NCBI GenBank assembly: GCA_910580075.1
Contig: CAJTVR010000057.1
Coordinates: 1 to 29,124, forward strand
DNA from: an uncultured Eubacterium sp.
GTDB lineage: Bacteria; Bacillota; Clostridia; Lachnospirales; Lachnospiraceae
Length of the DNA: 29,124 nucleotides
Direction of reading: 5' to 3'
Numbering within the stretch: position 1 is the stretch's first letter; each line of letters opens with the position of its first letter. The notes under the pieces were generated by a model. That model worked only from the letters and a program-made list of their open reading frames with translations. It searched no databases and was not told where the DNA came from. Below are positions 8,116-15,650 of this stretch, piece after piece. The translations under genes and the position numbers were made by a program.

Positions 8116-8403
8116 TTACCCTGGACAGACAGCCTTCCTGCCGTTCATCTGGTAAATATCATGGTTTTGTATCTGCTGCAGGGCAGACGAAACCGTATAA
8201 GACTGCCCATGCCTGTGGTAATAAGGCGTGTCCCGGGTATGTTTGTGGCAAATAGTGACTGGATACCGCTGGCTGGCGCGGTTTTTTGGGATGATCCAGA
8301 AGTGTCCTGTGTTCCTGGACTGGATTTCATAGAAATTGTCTGTCTGGCGGATAAGCCTGAAATACGGGGCAGAGAGAAGCCGCTGTTCCTTTCTGCTGAA
8401 CAT
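8116..8403 (-). CDS. Small conjugative-element-type hypothetical protein
   Basis: The 95-residue product reads like a real, folded small protein. It has APYFRLIRQTDNFYEIQSRN, then TGHFWIIPK, a middle with YPVTICHKHTRDTPYYHRHG, and QSYTVSSALQQIQNHDIYQ. The aromatic/His-rich centre and the QIQNHD ending recall small proteins encoded near the large helicase/methylase gene of gut Firmicutes conjugative elements, which fits the remnant just upstream. ATG 8403 has no convincing ribosome site and overlaps the end of the shifted helicase frame. It may therefore be a leftover of that element. Function unknown. Confidence 0.45.
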   Translation of the reverse strand: MFSRKEQRLLSAPYFRLIRQTDNFYEIQSRNTGHFWIIPKNRASQRYPVTICHKHTRDTPYYHRHGQSYTVSSALQQIQNHDIYQMNGRKAVCPG

Positions 8404-9020
8404 TACGGCATCCCGCTTTCTGCCGGACGGAAACTGCCGGCTGTCCTATGCAGCATGAAACCATCTGTGAACCTTTCCTGCAGCCTGCCCCTGCTGCAGA
8501 TTATGGAATCTGCCATGCATCCCCTGTTCCATCCCGTTTTCCTGTCCGATTCCGGGCTGTCCGGCTGATGGGTTTCCGGCTCTCCCGGCTCCCCGGCATG
8601 CTCTGGCTGGTCTGTTTCCTCATTTTTATCCATGTTCAGAAGGGAATTTAACTCAGCCAGACGGGCCGATTTCTCAGCAAGCTCCTGCTCCTTTTCAAAA
8701 GGTTTCGCCACTTCCAGCTTCGCTGTTTCAAGCTGCTGCCGCACATTCTCCAGATCCCTCTGCAGCCCGTCCAGTTCTTTCGGCATGGCTTCCAGCACGT
8801 TATCCATGCGCTGGATAATGCCAAACGGGTCGGAACCTGCCTCCAGGCTGTGGCTTATGCACCCTTCCATCTGGAGCAGTCATTTTGTGGAAAAAACTGC
8901 TGTGCCACTTTTATCTGAAACCCCAGGTACTCCCCGACAGCAGCCGCTTCATAACTTCCGGCCTGCCGGCACATCTCTATCAGGGCGGCACCGGCTTCTT
9001 TTGAAAGACAGCTTCTGTGC
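8404..9020 (-). pseudogene. C-terminal remnant of a giant conjugative-element helicase/methylase
   Basis: Read leftwards, the frame KEAGAALIEMCRQAGSYEAA, AVGEYLGFQIKV runs from about 9015 to a stop near 8867. The neighbouring frame then continues with ISHSLEAGSDPFGIIQRMDN, a coiled coil (LDGLQRDLENVRQQLETAKL) and ARLAELNSLLNMDKNE. This is the characteristic end of the very long SNF2-helicase/DNA-methylase proteins of Firmicutes ICEs. There, the final domain forms a coiled coil after an EYLGF-type motif. One frameshift near 8870 separates the two halves, and everything upstream of about 9020 (more than 2,000 residues in relatives) is gone. After DKNEETDQPEHAGEP the C-terminus is low complexity and may be off-frame. 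Confidence 0.65.
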
Positions 9021-9254
9021 CGCCGGTCGAAAAACGCAGAATGAAAAAACGATACACGCTGATTTGCTTCTGACAGAGATTGCGCGACTGGCTACTGTAA
9101 TTGTTGCGGACAAAATACATAAACATCAATATATCCGAAGCTTATGGCAAAATCCGAAGCGCACAGGGTGTACATCGAAATTTTTGACATGTGTTCACGG
9201 TTATATAGACAAGTAAAATGACCATTTATTTACGGTATACCAACTCGGCTACTG

Positions 9255-9530
9255 TTACAAGATGCAAACAGACATTATATCATATTTTTCCTCATCAAAA
9301 ATACGCGGAATAGAAGTACCTTCGATGCAAAACGCGGCAACTCGATCCACAAGAGTTTCTTTATCTTTAAATGGACAAATCTTCTCAATAATCCTGTTAT
9401 CTGTATCACAACAGAAATTCCAATATCCTCTGCTATTAGTAATAGAATATTGTTTATTATTATAAGAAAACTCTATTTCTCGTCCACACCTAAGGCTATC
9501 AGTTATAACTTGAAAAGTAATTTTATCCAA
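9255..9530 (-). CDS. Putative immunity protein for the adjacent secreted toxin
   Basis: This 91-residue, mildly acidic cytosolic-type protein has no signal peptide. It reads ITDSLRCGREIEFSYNNKQY, then ITNSRGYWNFCCDTDNRIIE, and ends SIPRIFDEEKYDIMSV. The GREIEFSYNNKQYSI and GYWNFC segments resemble small single-domain proteins found directly after polymorphic-toxin genes, so an immunity role is inferred, not shown. The start is TTG 9530. AGGAGG lies ten bases upstream and overlaps the stop codon of the toxin gene, so translation of the two is coupled. The position (14-base gap, same strand) is what makes the immunity reading attractive. Confidence 0.6.
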   Translation of the reverse strand: MDKITFQVITDSLRCGREIEFSYNNKQYSITNSRGYWNFCCDTDNRIIEKICPFKDKETLVDRVAAFCIEGTSIPRIFDEEKYDIMSVCIL

Positions 9531-9544
9531 TTATAATATACCTC

Positions 9545-10198
9545 CTAATATGCGTCGCCTCGTTCCCCATTATTCCAATCATGCCTATGTGGGAATTTAT
9601 GTCCTGTACCGCCATGACGATAATCTATATCCATATCGGCCTTGCCATCTTTATCATAATACCTTCTTTGTTTTACACCTTGATTATCTTTAAGGTCTTT
9701 TGATGAATTAGGTCTCTCTGTTTTAGGAAGAGATGAGCCTTCCGATGTAGTTTGCGTGGAATGGTCATTTGTAGGTTTCCCATTTTCCTTTGCCTTTTCA
9801 TACGCTTGCTGTATTGCTCGTTGTGCAAACCAATCGACCACTGCATTGTATATCCATGAACCAACTTCAACAACTACTCCAGCAACAATAACTGCACCAG
9901 CCGTTGTTACAATAACCTGACCAATTCCTGGTATCCACCAAGTTCCAGCAATTAAACCGGCAGCTAAACGGTTTTGCAAGACCTTAATCTCTTGTGCCGT
10001 ATCCAAAAGCTGAATAAATTTTTCTTGAGAATAATATGTATCGTTAATATAAACACCAGTATTTGTTACAATAACGTTGCCACTTATCTCAGACTCAGTT
10101 GCAAATTCCGAACCGATATTTGCAAAGGCGGTCATATTCGTGTTAAATATCATTATAACAACGAGTAACATGATTGATAAACGCCTTATTTTCTTCAT
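9545..10198 (-). CDS. Secreted polymorphic-toxin-like protein
   Basis: The 217-residue protein starts at ATG 10198 (GGGAGG eight bases upstream). It has a Sec signal peptide (MKKIRRLSIMLLVVIMIF, cleavage likely after AFA at 26). A 60-residue segment with VYINDTYYSQEKFIQLLDTA follows, then a Gly/Ala-rich hydrophobic stretch (about 78-125, AGTWWIPGIGQVIVTTAGAV) that could insert into membranes. A Ser/Thr/Lys-rich linker leads to a C-terminal domain (about 172-217) with KQRRYYDKDGKADMDIDY and HKFPHRHDW. Tips of this DIDY...HGG...FPHRHDW type occur in polymorphic toxins (I think of the type-24 class, from memory). It is short for a toxin and lacks LXG/WXG or RHS parts. Gene order toxin then small protein fits toxin/immunity. 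Confidence 0.65.
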   Translation of the reverse strand: MKKIRRLSIMLLVVIMIFNTNMTAFANIGSEFATESEISGNVIVTNTGVYINDTYYSQEKFIQLLDTAQEIKVLQNRLAAGLIAGTWWIPGIGQVIVTTAGAVIVAGVVVEVGSWIYNAVVDWFAQRAIQQAYEKAKENGKPTNDHSTQTTSEGSSLPKTERPNSSKDLKDNQGVKQRRYYDKDGKADMDIDYRHGGTGHKFPHRHDWNNGERGDAY

Positions 10199-10216
10199 AA
10201 ATAATACCTCCCTATG

Positions 10217-10324
10217 TTAAATACATTTAACTGTCAACATTAAAATACCCTTTCCATATCCAATCATATGCCAATAGGAATCTTTACAATAGCCCCTCTG
10301 GTATGCTTTTCCTGCAATACACAT
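10217..10324 (-). CDS. Candidate 35-codon leader ORF before the toxin gene
   Basis: Within the about 245-base untranslated region between the LytTR-type promoter and the toxin gene, ATG 10324 opens a frame of 35 residues (MCIAGKAYQRGYCKDSYWHM and on, ending TVKCI). An AGGCAGGTGAGAG stretch just upstream is a poor-to-fair ribosome site. The peptide has three Cys and several aromatics. It could be a leader peptide, a tiny secreted factor or chance. No other gene was seen in 10199-10513. Confidence 0.2.
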   Translation of the reverse strand: MCIAGKAYQRGYCKDSYWHMIGYGKGILMLTVKCI

Positions 10325-10440
10325 CTCTCACCTGCCTTTCAAAACCATTTCCATTATGTTCGCCGGGAATCTTATTGAAATTCAACTCCAACAGTTGGCA
10401 GAATAACAGAAACGATAGATTGATCTAATAATATAATCTG

Positions 10441-10507
10441 ATAATATCACATTTTTTATTTAAAAAAACATTCTGGCTCTATTCCGTTACTTTTTTTCCC
10501 TATTCTG
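10441..10507 (-). promoter_or_regulatory. LytTR-type promoter upstream of the toxin/immunity genes
   Basis: On the minus strand, CAGAATA (10507-10501), CGGAATA (10486-10480) and CAGAATG (10475-10469) are spaced 21 and 11 bp apart. They are followed 29 bp after the third by TATTAT (10446-10441). There is no recognisable -35 box; the third repeat occupies its place. Pairs of 9-bp direct repeats with 12-bp spacers are the known binding mode of LytTR regulators. The spacing is identical to the element at 13534-13600. The toxin gene starts about 240 bases downstream. Confidence 0.7.
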
Positions 10508-10513
10508 TCAATA

Positions 10514-11239
10514 TTAAATCTCCAGATTCAAGACATTCGGCCATTCCGGATGCAATTCCCTCAAATACCCATAACAAATCCCGCCTAACCCCGCCATAAA
10601 TCCAGGCGATATCCTTTCCTGCAGCAGCATATCCTCAATATCCCTTATCTGCATAGTTTCCGTAACACTCCCCATGCACGCCCGCACAATCTCATAATTC
10701 CCGGCAGTACCATGGCACATGCACATCCCTTTTCGCATTTTATATGCCAGAACCCTTCCTATATTTCTTTCAATGTCTGTCCTGCAGACAGAGGCCAGCT
10801 CCTGATCCGTACAGCTGCGCATGATATTCTTTCGTGCCAGCAGAATACCTCCTGCCCCATGGCACCATGATATGGAAGAATCCTGTTTATGATGTTCATA
10901 CCGGAAATCCTTCCAGTCATTGTTTGCGATATCATAATTGGCATTCTCATACCTGACTGCCTCTGCAGCCATGGACTGATAAAAATCCTTTTTTGTATGA
11001 AAATATACCCTGGAAAACATCCACGCGATTCCTGCATTTCCATAGGATACCCCCAGCAGCGCTTTTTTTCCATGCGCCGGCGGCCATGCAGCCCCCTGCT
11101 CTGTGTAAATCCCCGCAGCTGCGATCTGGCACGCGACCTCTTCTGCATTTTCCAGATACTTTCGTTCACCGGATGCCTCATACAGCAGCAGATTTCCCAT
11201 AACGCTTCCGGCTTTTCCTTCATAACTATTTCTCCAGCG
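10514..11239 (-). pseudogene. LanM-type lanthipeptide synthetase, cyclase C-terminus only
   Basis: The frame, open from a stop at 11240, gives GKAGSVMGNLLLYEASGERK and then the last five LanC-like repeats. Zinc ligands are present: Cys113 in SWCHGAGG, and Cys162 and His163 in CMCHGTAG (numbering from Met 11200). FMAGLGGICYGYLRE is the usual LanM ending. The motif that is normally Gly-[Phe/Ser]-His-Gly reads VSYGNAGIAW, so the conserved catalytic His is Tyr. Full LanM enzymes have about 900-1,000 residues with an N-terminal dehydratase; here only about 230 remain, and ATG 11200 has a weak ribosome site. The protein could still bind zinc but could not dehydrate a precursor. Confidence 0.8.
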
Positions 11240-11251
11240 TTAACATATTTT

Positions 11252-11296
11252 CACAAAAAGCGAAGAAGACCAGGCACATGAAAATGCCTGGGCTTC
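11252..11296 (-). terminator. Hairpin terminator/attenuator after the lanthipeptide precursor gene
   Basis: Read on the minus strand, GAAGCCCAGGCA pairs with TGCCTGGTCTTC (one mismatch, 8-base loop; 11296-11265). It is followed by TTCGCTTTTTG. It starts four bases after the precursor stop. Such partial terminators between precursor and synthetase genes are common in lanthipeptide operons, setting a high precursor-to-enzyme ratio. Confidence 0.75.
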
Positions 11297-11299
11297 TAT

Positions 11300-11458
11300 T
11301 TAGCAGCATATGATCGAGAGAACCGTATCACATGCTCTTGTAAATGTTATATTTTCCTCTGCAAAACCCTGTTCTTCCTCCAATACATCTACTTGATCCA
11401 ATTCTTTACGAAGATTTCCAGCAGCATCTGAAAAACATCCTTTTTTTCTCGTTTCCAT
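11300..11458 (-). CDS. lanA: Probable type II lanthipeptide precursor
   Basis: This 52-residue peptide starts at ATG 11458, with AGGAGGG six bases upstream. An acidic, leader-like N-terminal part (LRKELDQVDVLEEEQGFAEE) precedes a Thr/Ser/Cys-rich end, ITFTRACDTVLSIICC. The Thr-x-Thr-x-x-Cys and terminal Cys-Cys pattern resembles the ring layout of lacticin-481-group lanthipeptides (T-x-S-x-x-C ... CC), with three Thr and one Ser in the core able to dehydrate. The canonical double-Gly cleavage site is absent; QGFAEE is the nearest. Context is strong: it lies between the histidine kinase (26-base gap) and a LanM remnant, with a partial terminator after it. Alternatives are a peptide pheromone or chance. 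Confidence 0.65.
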   Translation of the reverse strand: METRKKGCFSDAAGNLRKELDQVDVLEEEQGFAEENITFTRACDTVLSIICC

Positions 11459-11484
11459 TCCTACCCTCCTAACATTTATATAAA

Positions 11485-12783
11485 CTACAAAAACAATACC
11501 ACACTGCAGCAAAATATACAACCCTTTATTTCCTGTTTAATATCGCCCTGGTATTTATCAATTACGTATTTCACGCTTTCAATCCCTATCCCATGCCGTT
11601 TAATCTCTTTCTTATTTGTCATAATCTTGCCATTTTTTAACACAATTTCACCCTGAAAACTATTCTCAATACAAAGCAGCAGTATATTGCCGTCCCGTTT
11701 CATTGCCACGCGGATCCATTTTTCCATATCTTCCACATGTTCACATGCTTCTATTGCATTATCCAGAAGGTTTGACAGCATGACGCACAGATCCTGTTCT
11801 AAAAACGGCAGTATTCCGATCCGGTCAATGTCCAGTATCATTTTAATATCTTTATCTTTCGCCGTGCTTTTTTTATCACTAAGGATCAAATCTATAATGC
11901 TGTTCCCGGAAACAGCGATTTCTTCCATTTCTGCTACAGGCCCCTGCAGCTTTTCCAGATATACGGCCGCTTTCCCATATTTCCCATGCCGCATAAGCTG
12001 ATTCAGGAGATTCACATGATTTTTCAGGTCGTGCGAGAGATATTGGTTTTCCTTGTAAAGCGTGTATATTTTTTCAGACCGCATCTCCAGCATCCGGTTT
12101 TTCTGTTCCAGAAGTTCCAAATCTTCCTGATTCTTCTGATAAAACGAAGATGAAAAAAGCCCAAGCACAAAAACCGCAATCACTGCAGCCAGACAGAATA
12201 TCCCTATCACCTTTTCCGCCAGGCTGTTCATATTCAGTATGATATAAAAATATCTCATACTGACATAGCCGGCCAGAGAAAAAACCCACAGCAATTTTTC
12301 ATTATGCTGCTGTGCTTCCTCTTTCTGCAGCAAGAAACACAACAGTAAACCGGCAGACCTTACAAACAGCATGCCTGTTTTACGGACAAACGCGTACCGC
12401 GGAACATAAACATACGAATACCGGTATCCATCTATACAAAAAGCCAAAAGAAATTCCATCAGAAAATCTGCCAGCATATTCAAGGTAAGAAAGGCAGCCG
12501 CTGCGGCTAATGCTGTCCCTCCCTTTTTTCTGCGGGTCGCTAGTACAGGAGCCAGCAGGAAAGCTGTTTTAATCAGCAGCATACTTTCGCTAAATACAAC
12601 AAAATATGCCCTGTTCAAAAACTCCATCAAAGCGGCACCTGTCCCCAAAATGAACAGGCATACCACCTCCCCGCCTGCCAGCGCCTGTTCCTTTTTATAG
12701 ACCATCTCCCGCACAAACCACAAGCAGGCAGCATTCTCTGCCGCCACCGCCAGAAGCAGGCATATATTTCCCGCAAAATTCAA
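11485..12783 (-). CDS. GHKL-type sensor histidine kinase (AgrC-like)
   Basis: The membrane kinase has six or seven hydrophobic segments in its first about 215 residues. A short coiled coil follows, then the H-box YLSHDLKNHVNLLNQL, N-box NLLDNAIEACE and G-box RHGIGIESVKYVIDKYQG. This is the GHKL class used by peptide-sensing systems such as Agr and the class II bacteriocin regulators. TTG 12783 is preferred: it overlaps the regulator's stop (TTGA) and has GGAGGGGG eight bases upstream. The TTG at 12798 lies within the ribosome-site region. It is translationally coupled to the response regulator. The ligand is unknown; the neighbouring Cys-rich peptide is a candidate. Confidence 0.9.
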   Translation of the reverse strand: MNFAGNICLLLAVAAENAACLWFVREMVYKKEQALAGGEVVCLFILGTGAALMEFLNRAYFVVFSESMLLIKTAFLLAPVLATRRKKGGTALAAAAAFLTLNMLADFLMEFLLAFCIDGYRYSYVYVPRYAFVRKTGMLFVRSAGLLLCFLLQKEEAQQHNEKLLWVFSLAGYVSMRYFYIILNMNSLAEKVIGIFCLAAVIAVFVLGLFSSSFYQKNQEDLELLEQKNRMLEMRSEKIYTLYKENQYLSHDLKNHVNLLNQLMRHGKYGKAAVYLEKLQGPVAEMEEIAVSGNSIIDLILSDKKSTAKDKDIKMILDIDRIGILPFLEQDLCVMLSNLLDNAIEACEHVEDMEKWIRVAMKRDGNILLLCIENSFQGEIVLKNGKIMTNKKEIKRHGIGIESVKYVIDKYQGDIKQEIKGCIFCCSVVLFL

Positions 12784-13484
12784 AGCTTCCCCCTCCAAAA
12801 ATCCGCTATTTCTGCGCGTACCCGCTGCAGATTTGACCTGCTGATCTTAATTGCCGAGCCGTTTTCCAGGATCAGTTCACTTTTCATAACGCGCTGCACT
12901 TTCTTAATATTTACAATCACACCCCTGTCCACCCAGACAAAATTCTTATGCCCCAACTGCTCCCAGATCTTTGATATCGAACGCCTTTGATGGAAATCTC
13001 CCTGCATCGTAATAAATATGACATACTTTTTTTCTTTATAGATGTACAAAATATCCCTTAACGCAATTCTGGCATAACTGTACGGTGTTTCTATCACATA
13101 ATATTCCACCATTGATGCCTGCAATTCTTCTGCTATAAGCCTTAATACCTTCGGCAGCTTTTCTGAAATCTGGGATTTTAATATATACTGATACGCCCGG
13201 ACTTCATAGGATTCTGCCGCATATTTCGCAAATGCGGTAATAAAAATGATATACGCGCCCGCATCCTGTTTCCGGATCTTCCTGGCAGTTTCCATGCCGT
13301 CCGCCCCCGGCAGCTCCACATCTAAAAAATAAATATCAAAGCTTACGCCTTCCTCCAGGTCATGCAGAAGCCCTTCGCTGTCCACATATTGGCAGATACG
13401 CTCAATATTTTGGAAAATCCTGTGTACTTCCTGCATGATCAGATCCAGATATATTTGTTCATCATCTAAAATTGCAATCTTCAT
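12780..13484 (-). CDS. LytTR-family response regulator (AgrA-like)
   Basis: The 234-residue regulator has a receiver domain (1-120: acidic pair Asp7-Asp8, phosphorylation site Asp55 in YFLDVELPG, and ITAF with a following KYAAESYEVRAYQYI). Its LytTR DNA-binding domain (about 135-234) has DILYIYKEKKYV, FVWVDRGVIVNIKKV and ENGSAIKISRSN. LytTR domains bind paired 9-bp direct repeats with 12-13 bp between. Such repeats are found both about 90 bases upstream of this gene and upstream of the toxin gene. The ribosome site GTGGGGA lies six bases before ATG 13484. It is first in the operon regulator-kinase-precursor, so it probably autoregulates. Confidence 0.92.
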   Translation of the reverse strand: MKIAILDDEQIYLDLIMQEVHRIFQNIERICQYVDSEGLLHDLEEGVSFDIYFLDVELPGADGMETARKIRKQDAGAYIIFITAFAKYAAESYEVRAYQYILKSQISEKLPKVLRLIAEELQASMVEYYVIETPYSYARIALRDILYIYKEKKYVIFITMQGDFHQRRSISKIWEQLGHKNFVWVDRGVIVNIKKVQRVMKSELILENGSAIKISRSNLQRVRAEIADFWRGKL

Positions 13485-13533
13485 AATATCCCCACTAGCA
13501 CAAAACTTTACATCCTATGCTCATAATACTTTT

Positions 13534-13600
13534 AATATAACATATTTCCAGTTAAATAGTTCATCCTGTCCCTATTCTGTTAAATTCAGGCCTTATTCTG
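13534..13600 (-). promoter_or_regulatory. LytTR-type promoter of the regulator/kinase/precursor operon
   Basis: On the minus strand, CAGAATA occurs at 13600-13594 and 13579-13573, and CAGGATG at 13568-13562 (spacings 21 and 11). TATATT (13539-13534) begins exactly 29 bp after the third repeat. There is no -35 box, as expected for an activator-dependent promoter. The geometry equals that at 10441-10507. The regulator's ATG is 50 bases downstream. Confidence 0.75.
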
Positions 13601-13964
13601 ACATGATCCGTTTTCCTGGAACATGCCGCTTATCAACGTACATCAAAAATATTTCTGTTACCAAAGCCTTTTTCATATTGTTTTGCACGTTAAACCTCTC
13701 TAATCTTCCGCAAAGTCTTAGCTGCAATTTTTATCCTGTATAATGATACTACTATATTCATAATTAGTAAAAACTTTTTACTTGTATACGCTTATTCTGA
13801 TGTACATCAAGATAGGCCTGCCGTCTGGTCCCGGCGTCCGGGAAGCCAGATCATTCCCGTTAATGCTGTCAGATACCTACCAGTTTTTCATTAGTTTTAC
13901 AGTTGCCCAAACTATTTTCAGAAATCATATAGCTGCTTATTTTCCCCATCCCGTAAAAAATAAC
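13601..13964. other. Intergenic stretch without a supportable gene
   Basis: No coding region stands out. A lone CAGAATAAG (minus strand, near 13799) abuts the palindrome GATGTACATC and matches the LytTR repeat word, but has no partner at the right distance. The rest is AT-rich. Confidence 0.5.
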
Positions 13965-14255
13965 TGAAATTTAGGAACTGCAAAGAAATACTCTGATAAA
14001 GTTACACCAGATTTTTCTTCGAGAGCACCAGGCAAAAATCAGGCACTTGCCCCTCTTCGCCGGGCTGCTAAACGCCTGCGGCGCTTGTTCAGCAGCAACC
14101 GAAACAAAGTGTAGAAAACCCTGGCGGGCTATGTATCTGATTTTTGCCTGGCGTGACTGGAGAAAAAGACAAGCAAGTTTGTCAGATTATTTCTTTACAG
14201 TTCCTTAGCCGCCTGTCTGGAAAAAGGCAGCACAAAAACAGCCCGGAACCGGTAA
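13965..14255 (+). repeat. Structured repeat, copy B
   Basis: This is the second copy of the unit at 7795-8065, same orientation, 291 bp. The 20 extra bases lie just inside the right outer arm (after GCCTGG, near 14152-14172). Outer arms are 13972-13996 and 14182-14207. The middle arms CCAGGCAAAAATCAG and CTGATTTTTGCCTGG are perfect here, while copy A has one mismatch. The two copies frame the toxin/lanthipeptide/regulator segment as direct repeats. Confidence 0.75.
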
Positions 14256-14510
14256 TATATATTTCTTTCAGCCGTGTATTCAAATACCTGAAGCAAAACA
14301 GCCCCATAAAAATCCCCTTTCTTTTTCATTAATGACAAATGTAATTTGTACGATTAATATAACGCCAGTCTGTGCAGATGTCAACGGTTATTTAAAAATT
14401 TTATGGCAGAAATGCAAATTCTAATATAAAAATGAAATTTTCTGTCAGTCCACTGCTAAAAAAAGAAATCAGGTACATTTCCTGGCGCCGCACACATTTC
14501 CGCCGGATAC
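14256..14510. other. AT-rich intergenic stretch, no gene seen
   Basis: Between the repeat copy and the next terminator I see no open frame with a ribosome site and no hairpin of note. Confidence 0.5.
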
Positions 14511-14561
14511 AAAAAAACAGCAGGCCGGGAAGGCTGTTTTCCAGCCTCCCCGGCCTGCTGT
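14511..14561 (-). terminator. Strong rho-independent terminator
   Basis: A stem of about 20 bp (ACAGCAGGCCGGG and its complement, extended by AGGCTG/CAGCCT) spans 14517-14561. On the minus strand it is followed by seven T. It ends the operon of the DUF932 protein and the interrupted 74-codon gene. Confidence 0.92.
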
Positions 14562-14795
14562 CACATAATCAGCGGACACATACATAAAATCCCGGCGCTT
14601 TTTTACAGAGCCGCCGCCCTGTCTTTCTTCATCTGCGGCTTCCGTGCCTGGTTGTGCGCCTGTTCCGCCGCCCGCCTTTCCCTGATCGCTGCAAGTTTTT
14701 CCCTTACGGATGTTGGGGCCTGCATGCATCCGGGCCTCCCTTTCCCATCTGTGTAGTGGTCAAGCATTTTTGTAACACTTTGTTCGAGAAATTCA

Positions 14796-15650
14796 CTACA
14801 TGTTCCGTGCTTCAAATGGTGTCATCCAGTTGTTGTACGAATGCGGTCTGACATGGTTGTACCAAACAAATACATATTGTGCTACCGCATCATCCAATGC
14901 TTTAGCATTCATAAAATGATACCTATATACCAGTTCATACTTAAATGTTTTATAAAACCGCTCCATTGGAGCATTATCATAAGGACATCCTGCTTTACTC
15001 ATGCTCTGGATAATTCCCTGGGATTTACAAAAATCCACAAATCCCCATGATGTAAACTGGCATCCCTGGTCACTATGCAGAATCAAACCAGAACCTGGTT
15101 TTTCATTGTTTATAGCTCTTTTGAGAGTATCAATAGCAAGTTCCGTATTTATATAGCCGGAATCTAACGATGCTGCTACAGAACGGTCATATAGATCAAT
15201 AATCGTGCAGTTGTACCGCATTTTCCCATTGGATAACCGGATATATGTAAAATCTGTACACCATATTTTATTTTTTGCATCTGCCGTAAAGTTTTGTTTT
15301 AAGAGGTTAGGGAATATTTTATTTTTTTCTCCATGTACATAGGTCTGTTTTTTCCGCATAGTTACTGCATGTAAGCCCAGTTCCTGATTCATATATCTGT
15401 GGACGGCAGCTTTACCCAGATATATTCCTTTCCGTGCCAGAAATATCTTCATTCCACGGTGGCCAATGATCCTATTATTGCTATAGTAAATACTTTTGAT
15501 TTCTTCATATATTTTCTGTTTCTGCTTACGGTATCCGGCCTTATTGTTTTTTAAATAATTGTAATAGGCATTAGGTGCAATATTGAAATGTCTAAAAAGC
15601 CATCTCAGACCAAATATATCTTTATTTTCATCAATGAACTGATAAATCAC
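14796..15650 (-). CDS. IS3-family transposase OrfB (DDE integrase)
   Basis: The 284-residue product has an HTH_21-like N-terminus (IIGHRGMKIFLARKGIYLGK) and an rve integrase core. The complete DDE triad is in CTDFTYIRL, LHSDQGCQFTSW and APMERFYKTFK, and the end is VWYNHVRPHSYNNWMTPFEA. The GTG at 15650 overlaps orfA's TAG. In IS3 elements the active OrfAB is made by -1 frameshifting. A run of seven A before G (15689-15683 on the minus strand, A-AAA-AAG) in the overlap is a good slippery site, and the -1 frame stays open into OrfB. It looks fully functional. Confidence 0.93.
   Translation of the reverse strand: MIYQFIDENKDIFGLRWLFRHFNIAPNAYYNYLKNNKAGYRKQKQKIYEEIKSIYYSNNRIIGHRGMKIFLARKGIYLGKAAVHRYMNQELGLHAVTMRKKQTYVHGEKNKIFPNLLKQNFTADAKNKIWCTDFTYIRLSNGKMRYNCTIIDLYDRSVAASLDSGYINTELAIDTLKRAINNEKPGSGLILHSDQGCQFTSWGFVDFCKSQGIIQSMSKAGCPYDNAPMERFYKTFKYELVYRYHFMNAKALDDAVAQYVFVWYNHVRPHSYNNWMTPFEARNM

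Noticed and set aside
7915..8568. A 217-codon plus-strand open frame
   Set aside because: It runs through the structured repeat and opposite two minus-strand frames with recognisable protein character. Its product is Pro/Ser/Cys-rich without domain logic, and there is no ribosome site.
10759..11223. 154-codon minus-strand frame with GGAG before ATG 11223
   Set aside because: It lies out of frame with clear LanM cyclase motifs. Its Cys/Arg/Trp-rich product is a shadow, though the ribosome site could be a remnant.
13787..13812. A lone CAGAATAAG next to palindrome GATGTACATC as a third LytTR site
   Set aside because: No partner word at 21 or 11 bp and no -10 box at the matching distance.
14469..14729. 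86-codon minus-strand frame over the terminator
   Set aside because: It reads through the strong terminator and is off-frame to the better-supported 74-codon gene.
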